DNA of 15,863 bases, taken from the NCBI GenBank assembly GCA_035310015.1, contig DATGEO010000137.1, positions 1 to 15,863 of the forward strand, in the 5' to 3' direction. The position numbers were made by a program, and so were the translations under genes. The notes under the pieces are model-generated. The model was not told where the DNA came from and made no database searches. It saw only the letters and a program-made list of their open reading frames with translations. Shown here piece after piece: positions 8,785 to 15,863 of this stretch (positions are counted from its first letter, which is position 1; each line of letters starts with the position of its first letter). Origin of the DNA: DATGEO01 sp035310015. Its GTDB lineage: Bacteria > Chloroflexota > Dormibacteria > Dormibacterales > Dormibacteraceae.

Positions 8785-10262
8785 GCGCGATGAACGCGAC
8801 CGCGACCACGGGAGGGGCGCGCCGCGCAGCCACCCCGGCCCCCATGCCGACGCGCCGGCTGCTCGCGGTCAACGCGATGTGGCTCGGCCAGGGCGCGCAC
8901 TGGCCGCCGATCACGTTCCAGCTCCTGCCGGTCGCGGCGCTCATGATCGCGGGCGGCTCCGCCGACCTCCTGATCGGCCGCGTCAGCTCCGCCGGCAACC
9001 TCTTCGCCCTCATCGCCCCGATCCTCGCCGGCTGGCTCAGCGATCGCACCAGCACGCGCTGGGGCCGCCGCCGCCCGTGGATCTTCGCCGGCACGGCGGT
9101 CAACCTTGGCGGGCTGGCCCTCCTGGCCTTCGCGGGCAGCCCGCTCACGCTCGCGTTCGCCTACATGCTCGTGCAGCTCGCCTTCAACCTGGCCGGCGGC
9201 GCGTACGCGGCCGTCATCCCGGACGTGGTGCCGGCCGCCGACCGCGGGCGGGCCTCCGGGCTCCTCGGGATGATGAACGCTCTCGGCGCCGTGATCGGCC
9301 TGGCGGCCGTGACCGCCACGCTCGCCGTGCTGCACGAGTCCAGGCTCGGGCTGCTGGTCGGCTACGCCGCCGTCGCCGCCGTGCTCGCGATCACGACCAT
9401 CATCACGCTGATCGCGGTCGACGAGCCCCGGAGCGAGGTGAAGCACGAGCCGCTCGGCCTCAGCCCGCAGGCGATCGTCACCGGCGTGGCCGCCCTAATC
9501 GCCACGGCCGCCTGGATCGCCTTCCTCCTGCTGCCGCTCGGTTCGTCGACGCTGCCGGTCGCGATCATCGGCGGCGCCGCCGCCCTCGTAGCCGCGATCA
9601 CCGGTCTTCGCGAACCGTCCATTCGCGGCTTCTTCGTCGCCTTCCGCAGCCCCGACTTCTTCTGGACGTTCGCCACGCGCGCACTCGTGATGATGGGCAT
9701 CTACACGATCCAGCCCTTCCTCGCCCTCTACTTCCGCGAGGTGATGAAGGCGCCGCAGCCCGGGACGCTCGCGGGGCTGTGGGGCCTCGCGCTGCTGGCC
9801 GGCGCCATCGTTCCGGCGGTGGTGGGCGGGCACCTCTCCGACCGCACCGGCCGGCGCAAGCCGTTCGTCTACGCCGCGGGCGCGCTCCAGGCCCTGGTCG
9901 CTTCTGTGCTGCTGTTTGGCCTGGTCAGGTCGATGTTCGTGATCTTCGCGCTAGGGATCGTGTTCGGCGTCGGCTATGGGCTGTACGTGGCGGTCGACTG
10001 GGCCCTCGCCTGCGACGTGCTGCCCGACCGAGAGAAAGCGTCCGGCCGCGACATGGGCCTGTGGCACATCGCTTTCACGCTGCCGCCCGCGCTCGCCCCG
10101 GCCGCGTTCGCGCCCATCCTGCACGCGTTCAACACGCCGGGCAGCAACATCCTCGGCCTGACCACAGGCGACTTCCTCGGCTTCCGCCTGGTGTTCGCGG
10201 GAGCCGTGGTGTGGTTCGTGCTCGGAACGTTCTTCGTCAGCCGCATCCGCTCCGTTCGCTAG
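8781..10262 (+). CDS. MFS transporter, SLC45/GPH-like
   Basis: A 12-helix major facilitator of about 493 residues. Motif A appears in the loop between helices 2 and 3 (GWLSDRTSTRWGRRRPW) and again, shortened, in the second half (GGHLSDRTGRRKPF). The late motif VLPDREKASGRDMGLWHIA followed by LPPALAPA is like the SLC45/sucrose-type branch (LP, GRDxGxxxIA, LPQ). That suggests a sugar or other organic solute with a cation, but the substrate cannot be read from sequence. GTG 8781 overlaps the protease stop as GTGA. ATG 8790 is an equally possible start and changes only three residues. It is the last gene of the plus-strand cluster, with 118 nt before the next gene. Confidence 0.88.
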   Translation: MSAMNATATTGGARRAATPAPMPTRRLLAVNAMWLGQGAHWPPITFQLLPVAALMIAGGSADLLIGRVSSAGNLFALIAPILAGWLSDRTSTRWGRRRPWIFAGTAVNLGGLALLAFAGSPLTLAFAYMLVQLAFNLAGGAYAAVIPDVVPAADRGRASGLLGMMNALGAVIGLAAVTATLAVLHESRLGLLVGYAAVAAVLAITTIITLIAVDEPRSEVKHEPLGLSPQAIVTGVAALIATAAWIAFLLLPLGSSTLPVAIIGGAAALVAAITGLREPSIRGFFVAFRSPDFFWTFATRALVMMGIYTIQPFLALYFREVMKAPQPGTLAGLWGLALLAGAIVPAVVGGHLSDRTGRRKPFVYAAGALQALVASVLLFGLVRSMFVIFALGIVFGVGYGLYVAVDWALACDVLPDREKASGRDMGLWHIAFTLPPALAPAAFAPILHAFNTPGSNILGLTTGDFLGFRLVFAGAVVWFVLGTFFVSRIRSVR

Positions 10263-10301
10263 CTCCTGTGGCGAAACCGCCCGCTCCCGGCACCAACACC
10301 C

Positions 10302-10326
10302 GTGTCGGTCTGCATGTCACCGACGC
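10302..10326. repeat. Inverted repeat in the gap between the MFS and molybdoenzyme genes
   Basis: GTGTCGGT (10302-10309) and ACCGACGC (10319-10326) form an 8-bp stem with one T-G wobble and a 9-nt loop. No T run follows on either strand, so it is a weak terminator at best. It could be an operator for the redox operon starting at 10381 or an mRNA 3'-end structure. Confidence 0.4.
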
Positions 10327-10380
10327 CGCACCCGCCCGGCCGCGGTTAGGCTTTGCACCGATTTTCAGAGGAGGTCGTCG

Positions 10381-10986
10381 ATGGCTTTCATCTCGCGGGG
10401 ATTCAGAGGCAAGCGGCGCGACGCCGCCAGCAACTCTCGCGTGCCGCCGGGCCAGCACGTGGTCGGCGACTTCCCGGTCCTCTCGGCCGGTCCCACACCG
10501 CGGCCCGACCTCGCGCGGTGGAGCTTCACCATCAACGGCGAGATCGATTCGCCCAAGGTGTGGACGTGGGACGAGTTCCGCCGGCTTCCCACCGAGGAGA
10601 TCACGGTTGACATCCACTGCGTGACCAAGTGGTCGAAGCTCGACACCAGGTGGAAAGGCGTCTCCGTCGACACGCTGATGGAAGGCGTCGACACCGCGGC
10701 CGAATATGCCATCGCCTTCAGCGACGGCGGCTACACGACCAACATGCCGCTGGACGAGATCACGGGCCGCAAGGCCTGGGTCGTGTACGAATACGACGGC
10801 CAGCCCCTGCATCCGGAGCACGGCGGGCCGGTGCGGCTGCTGGTCCCACACCTTTATCTGTGGAAGAGCGCGAAGTGGGTGCGCGGCATCACCTTGAAGA
10901 ACGAGGACGAGCCCGGGTTCTGGGAGACCAACGGGTACAACAACCACGGCGATCCGTGGCGCGAACAGCGCTACTGGGGCGACTGA
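10381..10986 (+). CDS. Molybdopterin-dependent oxidoreductase, sulfite-oxidase fold (YuiH-like)
   Basis: A 201-residue protein made of the oxidoreductase molybdopterin-binding domain alone (PF00174 type). Cys80, in IHCVTKWSKLDTRWKGVSV, is the expected molybdenum ligand. Other family marks are PDLARWSFTINGEI at the start, GGYTTNMPLDE and HGGPVRLLVPHLYLWKSAKWV, and the ending (WETNGYNNHGDPWREQRYW) is typical. There is no Tat signal: residues 1-20 are basic but lack a hydrophobic stretch, so it is likely cytosolic, unlike MsrP. GAGGAGG about 6 nt before the ATG sets the start. It is the first gene of a three-gene operon with a flavin reductase one base downstream, which presumably exchanges electrons with it. 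The substrate is unknown (sulfite, sulfoxide or other). Confidence 0.93.
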   Translation: MAFISRGFRGKRRDAASNSRVPPGQHVVGDFPVLSAGPTPRPDLARWSFTINGEIDSPKVWTWDEFRRLPTEEITVDIHCVTKWSKLDTRWKGVSVDTLMEGVDTAAEYAIAFSDGGYTTNMPLDEITGRKAWVVYEYDGQPLHPEHGGPVRLLVPHLYLWKSAKWVRGITLKNEDEPGFWETNGYNNHGDPWREQRYWGD

Positions 10987-10987
10987 G

Positions 10988-11731
10988 ATGGCGGTCGCGA
11001 CCCGCCTGGCATGGCGTATCGCCGAGGTCGCGAACGTCGTTCGCGAGACCGCGAAGGTGGCGACCCTGGAGCTCGACGTTCCCGACTGGCCGGGCCACCT
11101 CGCGGGACAGCACCTGGACGTCCGGCTCACGGCCGAGGATGGATACCAGGCGCAGCGCAGCTACTCCATCGCCTCGGCGCCCGAGGCTTCGCGCGTCGCG
11201 ATCACGGTCGAGCGCCTGCCCGACGGCGAGGTGTCGCCTTACCTCGTCGACGAGCTCAGGGGGAAGGACAAGCTCGAGCTGCGCGGGCCGGTCGGCGGCT
11301 ATTTCGTCTGGCGGTCCAGCGAGGCACAGCCGCTGCTGCTCGTCGCCGGCGGCTCCGGCGTCGTTCCGTTGATGGCGATGATCCGCCACCGCGCCGCGAG
11401 CAAGAGCTCCACGCCGGTGCGGCTGCTCTACTCGTCGCGCACGTTCGACGACGTGATCTACCGCGAGGAGCTCGACCGGCTCTGCGCCGCGGGCGACGGC
11501 CTCGGCGTCGCGCACACGCTGACGCGTTCGCAGCCGAGCGGCTGGCGCGGCTACTCCCGCCGGCTCGATGCGCAGATGATCGCGGACGTCGCGTGGCCGG
11601 CCGCCGATGGCCCGCGGGTCTTCATCTGCGGACCGACTGCGTTCGTCGAGGCCGCGGCGGGCCTGCTCGTCGACCACGGCTACGATCCGGGATGGATCAA
11701 GACCGAGCGCTTCGGCGCCACAGGAGGATGA
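10988..11731 (+). CDS. Ferredoxin-NADP reductase-like flavoprotein
   Basis: A 247-residue FAD/NAD(P) oxidoreductase. Residues 8-105 form the flavin beta-barrel with RSYSIAS (57-63) for FAD. GGSGVVPLMAM (121-131) is the start of the nucleotide domain, and FICGPTAFVEAAAGLL is the usual C-terminal NAD(P) signature. It ends shortly after, with no cysteine cluster, so the C-terminal 2Fe-2S ferredoxin domain of the larger phenol/benzoate-type reductases is absent. The ATG lies one base after the stop of the molybdoenzyme, so the likely role is electron transfer between NAD(P)H and that enzyme. The zinc-ribbon gene follows with its Shine-Dalgarno inside this gene. Confidence 0.93.
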   Translation: MAVATRLAWRIAEVANVVRETAKVATLELDVPDWPGHLAGQHLDVRLTAEDGYQAQRSYSIASAPEASRVAITVERLPDGEVSPYLVDELRGKDKLELRGPVGGYFVWRSSEAQPLLLVAGGSGVVPLMAMIRHRAASKSSTPVRLLYSSRTFDDVIYREELDRLCAAGDGLGVAHTLTRSQPSGWRGYSRRLDAQMIADVAWPAADGPRVFICGPTAFVEAAAGLLVDHGYDPGWIKTERFGATGG

Positions 11732-11733
11732 GG

Positions 11734-12015
11734 ATGTCGCAGACGCAGGCGGACATGAAGCTGGACGGCAACGCGATCGGGGGTCTGCTGAGCGAGATCT
11801 TCACCCTGGAGATGACCGCCGCCGAGAGCACGTGCGGCGGGTGCGGTCGGGTCGACGCCATCGGCGGCGTCGAGGTCTACGTGAACGCGCCGGGCGCGGT
11901 GGTGCGCTGCCCGGGCTGCGGCGGCGTGCTGATGCGAATCGTGCACGGGGCCGGCCGGTACTGGATCAGCCTGTCCGGTATCCGGACGCTGGAGCTGAAA
12001 GAGAAACCCACCTAG
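11734..12015 (+). CDS. DUF6510 zinc-ribbon protein
   Basis: A 93-residue protein with two cysteine pairs, CGGC (34-37) and CPGC (59-62), spaced as a zinc ribbon or rubredoxin-like knuckle, followed by a beta strand region (RYWISLSGIRTLEL). I recognise it as the DUF6510 type that accompanies this molybdoenzyme/reductase pair. The function is unknown; a small metal-binding electron carrier or assembly factor would fit. AGGAGG 6 nt before ATG 11734 decides the start; ATG 11728 overlaps the previous stop as ATGA but abuts that Shine-Dalgarno. Its TAG shares the palindrome CTAG (12012-12015) with the stop of the convergent gene. Confidence 0.88.
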   Translation: MSQTQADMKLDGNAIGGLLSEIFTLEMTAAESTCGGCGRVDAIGGVEVYVNAPGAVVRCPGCGGVLMRIVHGAGRYWISLSGIRTLELKEKPT

Positions 12016-12920
12016 ACGATCAGCGGCCGCAGGTGGTTGCGGGCGACGACGAAGCCGCGCTGCACCAGCTCGAGCTCGCCCTCGAACTTGCGATCCTCGT
12101 GCTCGACCGAGACGACCCAGTCATAACCGACGGCGTACAGCGCACTCAGGAACCGGTCCCACCGCACCTCGCCGAGGCCCGGCAGCCGAGGCACCTGCCA
12201 GCCGACCCCGGCCGACATCACGCCGTTCTCATACAGGCCCTCGCGGTCGACCTCCATGTCCTTGGCGTGGACGTGGAAGATGCGCGGGCCGAAGTCGCGC
12301 ACCGCGCGCAGGTAGTCGATGAACTGCCACACGAGATGCGACGGGTCGAGGTTCAGGCCGAAGTTGTCGTCGGGGACGATCTCGAACATCCTTCGCCACA
12401 GCGCGGGCGAGTAGGCGAGGTTGCGGCCGCCCGGCCACTCGTCGGCCGAGAAGATCATCGGGCAGTTCTCGATCGCGACCTTGACGTTGTGCTCGCGAGC
12501 GAAGCGCACGATCGGCGGCCACACCCGCTTGAAGTCCTCGAGGTTGCCGTCGACCGGGCGATGCTGGTCGCGGCCGACGAACGTGCCCACGACCTCGACC
12601 TCCAGCCGCTCCGCCGCCTCGATCACGCGGCGCAGGTGCGCGTTCGCGGCGTCGCGGGTCGCCGGGTCGGGGTCGAGGTTGTTCGGGTAGTACGCGAGGG
12701 CTGAGATCTCGAGGCGGTGGAGCCTCATCACGTCGCGGACCGCGCGAGGGTCGAAGTCGTCGACGTCGATGTGAGCAACCCCGGCGTAGCGCCGGTGCTC
12801 GCCGCGGACGCTCGGCCAGCACGCGATCTCCAGCGCCTCGAACCCGTTGTCATGCGCCCAGCGCGCGACCTGCTCGAGGGACAGCGACGGAAAAGCGGCG
12901 GTCAACAGCCCGAGCTTCAT
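12012..12920 (-). CDS. Sugar phosphate isomerase/epimerase family protein (xylose isomerase-like TIM barrel)
   Basis: A 302-residue AP_endonuc_2/xylose-isomerase-like barrel. The four expected metal ligands are visible: Glu151 in VAIENCPM, Asp192 in LNLDPSHLVW, His218 in FHVHAKD and Glu273 in SVEHED. Members isomerise or epimerise sugars and inositols, or carry out beta-elimination and hydration on 3-keto glycosides. Beside two Gfo dehydrogenases the last is attractive, but the substrate is unknown. The ATG at 12920 overlaps the stop of the preceding Gfo gene as ATGA, making this the last gene of the sugar operon. Confidence 0.92.
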   Translation of the reverse strand: MKLGLLTAAFPSLSLEQVARWAHDNGFEALEIACWPSVRGEHRRYAGVAHIDVDDFDPRAVRDVMRLHRLEISALAYYPNNLDPDPATRDAANAHLRRVIEAAERLEVEVVGTFVGRDQHRPVDGNLEDFKRVWPPIVRFAREHNVKVAIENCPMIFSADEWPGGRNLAYSPALWRRMFEIVPDDNFGLNLDPSHLVWQFIDYLRAVRDFGPRIFHVHAKDMEVDREGLYENGVMSAGVGWQVPRLPGLGEVRWDRFLSALYAVGYDWVVSVEHEDRKFEGELELVQRGFVVARNHLRPLIV

Positions 12921-13996
12921 CGCTGCACGTGCGCCCAGCGGCCTTCGCCTGCGCTGCGCGTGATGGCGTCCATGACCAGCATCATGTCGTGCCCGTCGGC
13001 GAAAGTCGGGTAGTTGGTGCCGGGCCGCCCGGCGTCGATCGCGGCGTAGATGGCGGCGTAGAGCGCGCGGAACGTGTCCGCGTAGCCCTCGACGTGACCG
13101 CCGGGCACGAACGAGGCGGCCCTGCCTTCGTCGTTGAGGAGGTTGGGGTCGCGGGGCAGCAGCTGGCTGGGGCGGTCGCCGTGGCCGATCCACAGCTCGT
13201 CCGGCGACTCGGAGCTCCACGCAGCCGAGGACTTGGACCCATCGATCTCGAACGCGAGCTGGTTCTTGCGCCCGGGGCTCACCTGCGAAACGACCACCGC
13301 GCCGCGCGCGCCGCCCTCGTAGTGCAGGAGGATCGTCGCGGCGTCCTCGGTCTCCACGTCGCGCGAGTCGCGCGACTCGATGAACCTCGCGAGGTCCGCC
13401 ATCACCGCGGTGATCTTCAACCCGGTCAGGAACTGGGTCATGTCCATCCAGTGCGACCCGATGTCGCCGACCGCGCGCAGCGCGCCGCCGAGCGAGCGGT
13501 CGACGCGCCAGTTCCAATCCGTCTCGCGCATGAGCCAGTCCTGCAGGTAGTGACCGGACAGGAGCCTGATGTCGCCGAGCCCGCCGTCCGCAATCACGCC
13601 GTGCAGGTGCTGCACGAGCGGGTAGAAGCGCAGGTTGTGGTTCACGGCGTGCACGAGGCCCGACCGCCGCGCGGTCTCCAGCAGGTCCGCCGATTCCTCC
13701 GAGCTCATGGCGAGCGGCTTTTCGCACACCACGTGCTTGCCCGCTGCGATCGCCGCCTTGACCTGCGCGTGGTGCAGGTGGTTGGGCGTCGCGATGTGGA
13801 CGGCCTGCACGCGTGTGTCGGCGAGCATCGCCTCGAAGCTGTCGTAAGCGGGCGCCAGACCGGCGGCCTCGGCGCGCTCGCGGCTCGAACCGACGACCCC
13901 GGCGACGTTCACGCCGAGCCGGCGCAGCGCGTCGACGTGAACCCGCCCCATGAACCCCGTCCCGACGATGGCGGCACCTGTCACCGCATTCATCAT
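12917..13996 (-). CDS. Gfo/Idh/MocA family oxidoreductase (second in operon)
   Basis: A 359-residue NAD(P)-dependent sugar or cyclitol dehydrogenase. The Rossmann start is IVGTGFMGRVH (10-20). CEKPLA holds the catalytic Lys93, and GDIGSHWMD provides Asp178 and His182 of the active site. The C-terminal beta-sheet domain is complete, ending in the usual YADTFRALYAAI and PTFADGHDMM helices. It most probably oxidises a sugar hydroxyl to a ketone or reduces a keto-sugar. Two tandem ATG codons (13996, 13993) are possible starts, both without a clear Shine-Dalgarno. The stop of the ThuA gene lies 4 nt upstream, and the isomerase follows by an ATGA overlap. Confidence 0.93.
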   Translation of the reverse strand: MMNAVTGAAIVGTGFMGRVHVDALRRLGVNVAGVVGSSRERAEAAGLAPAYDSFEAMLADTRVQAVHIATPNHLHHAQVKAAIAAGKHVVCEKPLAMSSEESADLLETARRSGLVHAVNHNLRFYPLVQHLHGVIADGGLGDIRLLSGHYLQDWLMRETDWNWRVDRSLGGALRAVGDIGSHWMDMTQFLTGLKITAVMADLARFIESRDSRDVETEDAATILLHYEGGARGAVVVSQVSPGRKNQLAFEIDGSKSSAAWSSESPDELWIGHGDRPSQLLPRDPNLLNDEGRAASFVPGGHVEGYADTFRALYAAIYAAIDAGRPGTNYPTFADGHDMMLVMDAITRSAGEGRWAHVQR

Positions 13997-14000
13997 GCGG

Positions 14001-14756
14001 TCAGGCGGGTTGCATGTACCAGTCGCGCTTGGTGCTCGGGCTCTGGCCGCGGTCGGACGGCAGGTCGTTGCCGCGCGCGCCGCCCGCGCACCACCCGACG
14101 GCGTTGGCGATCACGCGCTGCACCTCCGGCTGGTGGTACACGGGGAACTCCTGGTCGCCGGGCCCGAAATAGAACAGCCGGCCCGCGCCGCGGGTGTAGC
14201 AGCAGCCGCTGCGAAACACCTCTCCGCCGGCGAAGGAGCTGATGAACACGAGGGCCTCCGGCGGCGGGATGTCGAAATACTCGCCGTACATCTCCTGGTG
14301 CGGGATGACGATCGGATGCGGCACGCCCGCTGCAATCGGGTGTCCGGGGTTCACCGTCCAGACCAGTTCTCGCTCTCCGCCCGGGTCGGACCGCCAGCGC
14401 AGGGCGCACGACGTTCCCATCAGGCGCTTGAAGATCTTCGAGTAGTGACCCGAGTGCAGGATCACGATGCCCATGCCTTCGAGCACGCGCGCGTGGATGC
14501 GCTCGACCACGGCGTCGGCGACCTGGTCGTGCGCGGCGTGGCCCCACCACGTGAGCACGTCGGTCTTTGCCAGCACCTCTGCGCTCAGCCCGTGCTCGGG
14601 CTCGTCGAGGGTCGCCGTCCGCACTTCCGCGGCCTCGGCGAGCTCACGTCGGATGCCGCCGGCTATCGCCCCGTGCATCCCGCTCGGATAGAGGCGCGCG
14701 ACGGAGGCGTCGCGGCGCTCGTGGACGTGCTCGTTCCAGACCGTGATCCTGGTCAA
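14001..14756 (-). CDS. ThuA-like domain protein
   Basis: A 251-residue protein of the ThuA (trehalose utilisation) family with a class-I amidotransferase-like fold. Marks are ITVWNE at the N-terminus, YPSGMHGAIAGGI, DVLTWWGHAAHDQV, VILHSGHYSKIFKRLMGT, HQEMYGEYFDIP and FYFGPGDQEFPVY. The class-I glutamine amidotransferase triad is not evident, as is usual in this family. ThuA acts with the Gfo-type ThuB in rhizobial trehalose breakdown, where 3-keto-trehalose is formed. I choose TTG 14756, which overlaps the upstream Gfo stop as TTGA and gives the usual N-terminus (TRITVWNE). Longer versions would lie inside the upstream gene. There is no Shine-Dalgarno, so translation is likely coupled. Confidence 0.88.
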   Translation of the reverse strand: MTRITVWNEHVHERRDASVARLYPSGMHGAIAGGIRRELAEAAEVRTATLDEPEHGLSAEVLAKTDVLTWWGHAAHDQVADAVVERIHARVLEGMGIVILHSGHYSKIFKRLMGTSCALRWRSDPGGERELVWTVNPGHPIAAGVPHPIVIPHQEMYGEYFDIPPPEALVFISSFAGGEVFRSGCCYTRGAGRLFYFGPGDQEFPVYHQPEVQRVIANAVGWCAGGARGNDLPSDRGQSPSTKRDWYMQPA

Positions 14757-15811
14757 ACGGCGAAGACTTTGTCTGCGCGGGTGACGGAAACCGGCTCGCG
14801 CCTCGCGGCCGACTCGACCGCCGCGTCCACCAGGGCGATCGTGCCGAGGTTGTCGCGGCCGGAAGTCTCGGGCTCGCGCCCGGTCTGCACGGCGTCGATG
14901 AACTCCGTGAGCGTGGCCCACGGCCCGGTCCGCTGCATGTCGCGCAGGTGCGCCGACCGCGGCCTGCCGGTGCGCGCCCTGACCACGACCTTGTCGTGCG
15001 TCGCGTCGTCGGCCCGGTTGGTCCAGAAGATCTCGCCGTGCTCGAACTCGAGCCGCCAATCCCCTGCCCACGGAGTGATGGGCGCCGCGCTCACCCAGCT
15101 GCCGCGATAGCTCACGACCACGTCGTCGAAATCGATCGACGCCACCGCGACCGGCGGACCGCTGAAGTTCGACCACAGCGGGTTCCACGCCTGGCAGTAC
15201 ACGCGGTCGGGCTCGCGGTTGAGGATCAGGCGGAGCAGGTCGAAGTGGTGGATCGACATGTCGACCAGCAGCGGCTGATCTTCGAAGTGATGCCGGCCGC
15301 GCCGGTCCGCGGGGGAGCCCGGGGAGTAACGCCGGAAGTCGATCGCCACCGAGTAGAGCGCACCCAATGCGCCTTCGCGGACGAGCGAGGCGATGGCGCG
15401 AGGGGCGGGGAAGAAGCGATAGTTCTGGCTGACCATCAGCGCGAGGCCGCTGGCCGCCGCCATGTCGACCAGCTCCGTCGCGGTTTCCAGGTCGGGCGCA
15501 AACGGCTTCTCGACGAGCACGTGGAGCCCCGCCTCGAGCCCTGCGCGGATCACCGGCGCGTGCGCGGCCAGCGCGGTGGTGACCAGCAGCGCTTCAGGAC
15601 GGGTCGCGTTGATCGCCTCGCGCAGCGACTCGTAGCACCTGCTCGCGCTGACGTTGGCCTGCTGGCGAAGGAGGTCGAGCGCGCTGGGATTGGTGTCGAC
15701 GAAACCCACGAAGTCGGCTTCCCTGATGTCCGGCAGGACCTGGCGAGCCCAGTTGCGACCGTGCGGCCCGACGCCGACCTGCAGCATCCGCAGCGAATTC
15801 ACAGCGGACAA
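14753..15811 (-). CDS. Gfo/Idh/MocA family oxidoreductase (first in operon)
   Basis: A 352-residue NAD(P)-dependent dehydrogenase paralogous to the one at 12917-13996 but clearly diverged. The nucleotide loop is QVGVGPHGRNW (11-21), VEKPFAP gives Lys102, and DMSIHHFD gives Asp184 and His188. The C-terminal domain has WNPLWSNFSGPPVA and DWRLEFEHGEIFW. The loop GPHGRNWAR is common among Gfo genes placed beside ThuA genes. The start is unsure: TTG 15811, GTG 15802 and ATG 15787 are all in frame before the first strand, and none has a clear Shine-Dalgarno. It is the first gene of the sugar operon, with ThuA next by a TTGA overlap. The substrate is not deducible. Confidence 0.92.
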   Translation of the reverse strand: MSAVNSLRMLQVGVGPHGRNWARQVLPDIREADFVGFVDTNPSALDLLRQQANVSASRCYESLREAINATRPEALLVTTALAAHAPVIRAGLEAGLHVLVEKPFAPDLETATELVDMAAASGLALMVSQNYRFFPAPRAIASLVREGALGALYSVAIDFRRYSPGSPADRRGRHHFEDQPLLVDMSIHHFDLLRLILNREPDRVYCQAWNPLWSNFSGPPVAVASIDFDDVVVSYRGSWVSAAPITPWAGDWRLEFEHGEIFWTNRADDATHDKVVVRARTGRPRSAHLRDMQRTGPWATLTEFIDAVQTGREPETSGRDNLGTIALVDAAVESAARREPVSVTRADKVFAV

Positions 15812-15830
15812 TCATGAGGTAGCGGTCTGT

Positions 15831-15860
15831 CGATTAAGCGCGAATTAACGGAACTAAACG
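15831..15860. promoter_or_regulatory. AT-rich upstream patch of the sugar operon with three 10-nt units
   Basis: CGATTAAGCG, CGAATTAACG and GAACTAAACG stand head to tail, each with a TAA core, in the otherwise GC-rich 5' region of the sugar operon (15812-15863). They may hold the promoter or a regulator site. The window ends here, so the full region is not visible. Confidence 0.25.
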
Positions 15861-15863
15861 CAG

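Noticed and set aside
10262..10330. Intrinsic terminator for the MFS gene
   Set aside because: The inverted repeat there has no T run, so it was listed only as a repeat.
14757..15188. N-terminal extension of the ThuA-like protein into the upstream gene
   Set aside because: These codons overlap the well-conserved Gfo frame, have no homology, and the ThuA family begins at ITVWNE just after TTG 14756.

Overview
The window is about 16 kb of very GC-rich DNA (roughly 70%) with tight gene packing. Many genes overlap by ATGA, GTGA or TTGA, and at least two starts look leaderless. The gene content is a two-domain ACT/DUF5612 protein, a DUF6510 zinc ribbon beside a sulfite-oxidase-fold enzyme, citramalate synthase, E. 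coli-type PEP carboxylase and a ThuA/Gfo sugar cluster. This suggests a soil bacterium of the Chloroflexota/Dormibacterota or a deep actinobacterial lineage. There is no rRNA marker, so this is inference. No insertion sequence, phage gene, tRNA or CRISPR array was seen.

Left part (1-4270, minus strand): an anabolic operon of cimA ((R)-citramalate synthase, isoleucine pathway) followed by ppc (PEP carboxylase, 3' end cut by the window edge), overlapping by 17 nt. In front of cimA is a complete-looking attenuator: a promoter, an 18-codon Ile/Leu/Val/Thr-containing leader peptide, an alternative antiterminator pairing, and a strong hairpin plus T7 run that ends exactly at the cimA ATG and contains its Shine-Dalgarno. 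This is the best regulatory signal in the window. Divergent from it is an ACT-domain + DUF5612 protein (4333-4998, plus).

Middle part (4904-10262): on the minus strand, a polytopic membrane protein carrying a C-terminal helix-turn-helix domain is followed 8 nt later by a YwaF/TMEM164-like membrane protein, whose 3' end overlaps the ACT gene antisense. Divergent on the plus strand, a one-TM coiled-coil protein, a membrane-anchored trypsin/HtrA-like protease without PDZ, and an SLC45-like MFS transporter are tightly linked.

Right part (10381-15863): a plus-strand three-gene redox operon (molybdopterin sulfite-oxidase-fold enzyme, flavin ferredoxin reductase, DUF6510 zinc ribbon) converges on a minus-strand sugar operon. 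That operon, in transcription order, is Gfo/Idh/MocA dehydrogenase, ThuA-like protein, second Gfo/Idh/MocA dehydrogenase, and sugar phosphate isomerase/epimerase. It looks like an oxidation-elimination-hydration-reduction route for an unknown glycoside or polyol through a keto-sugar. The two operons share the palindrome CTAG as their stop codons.
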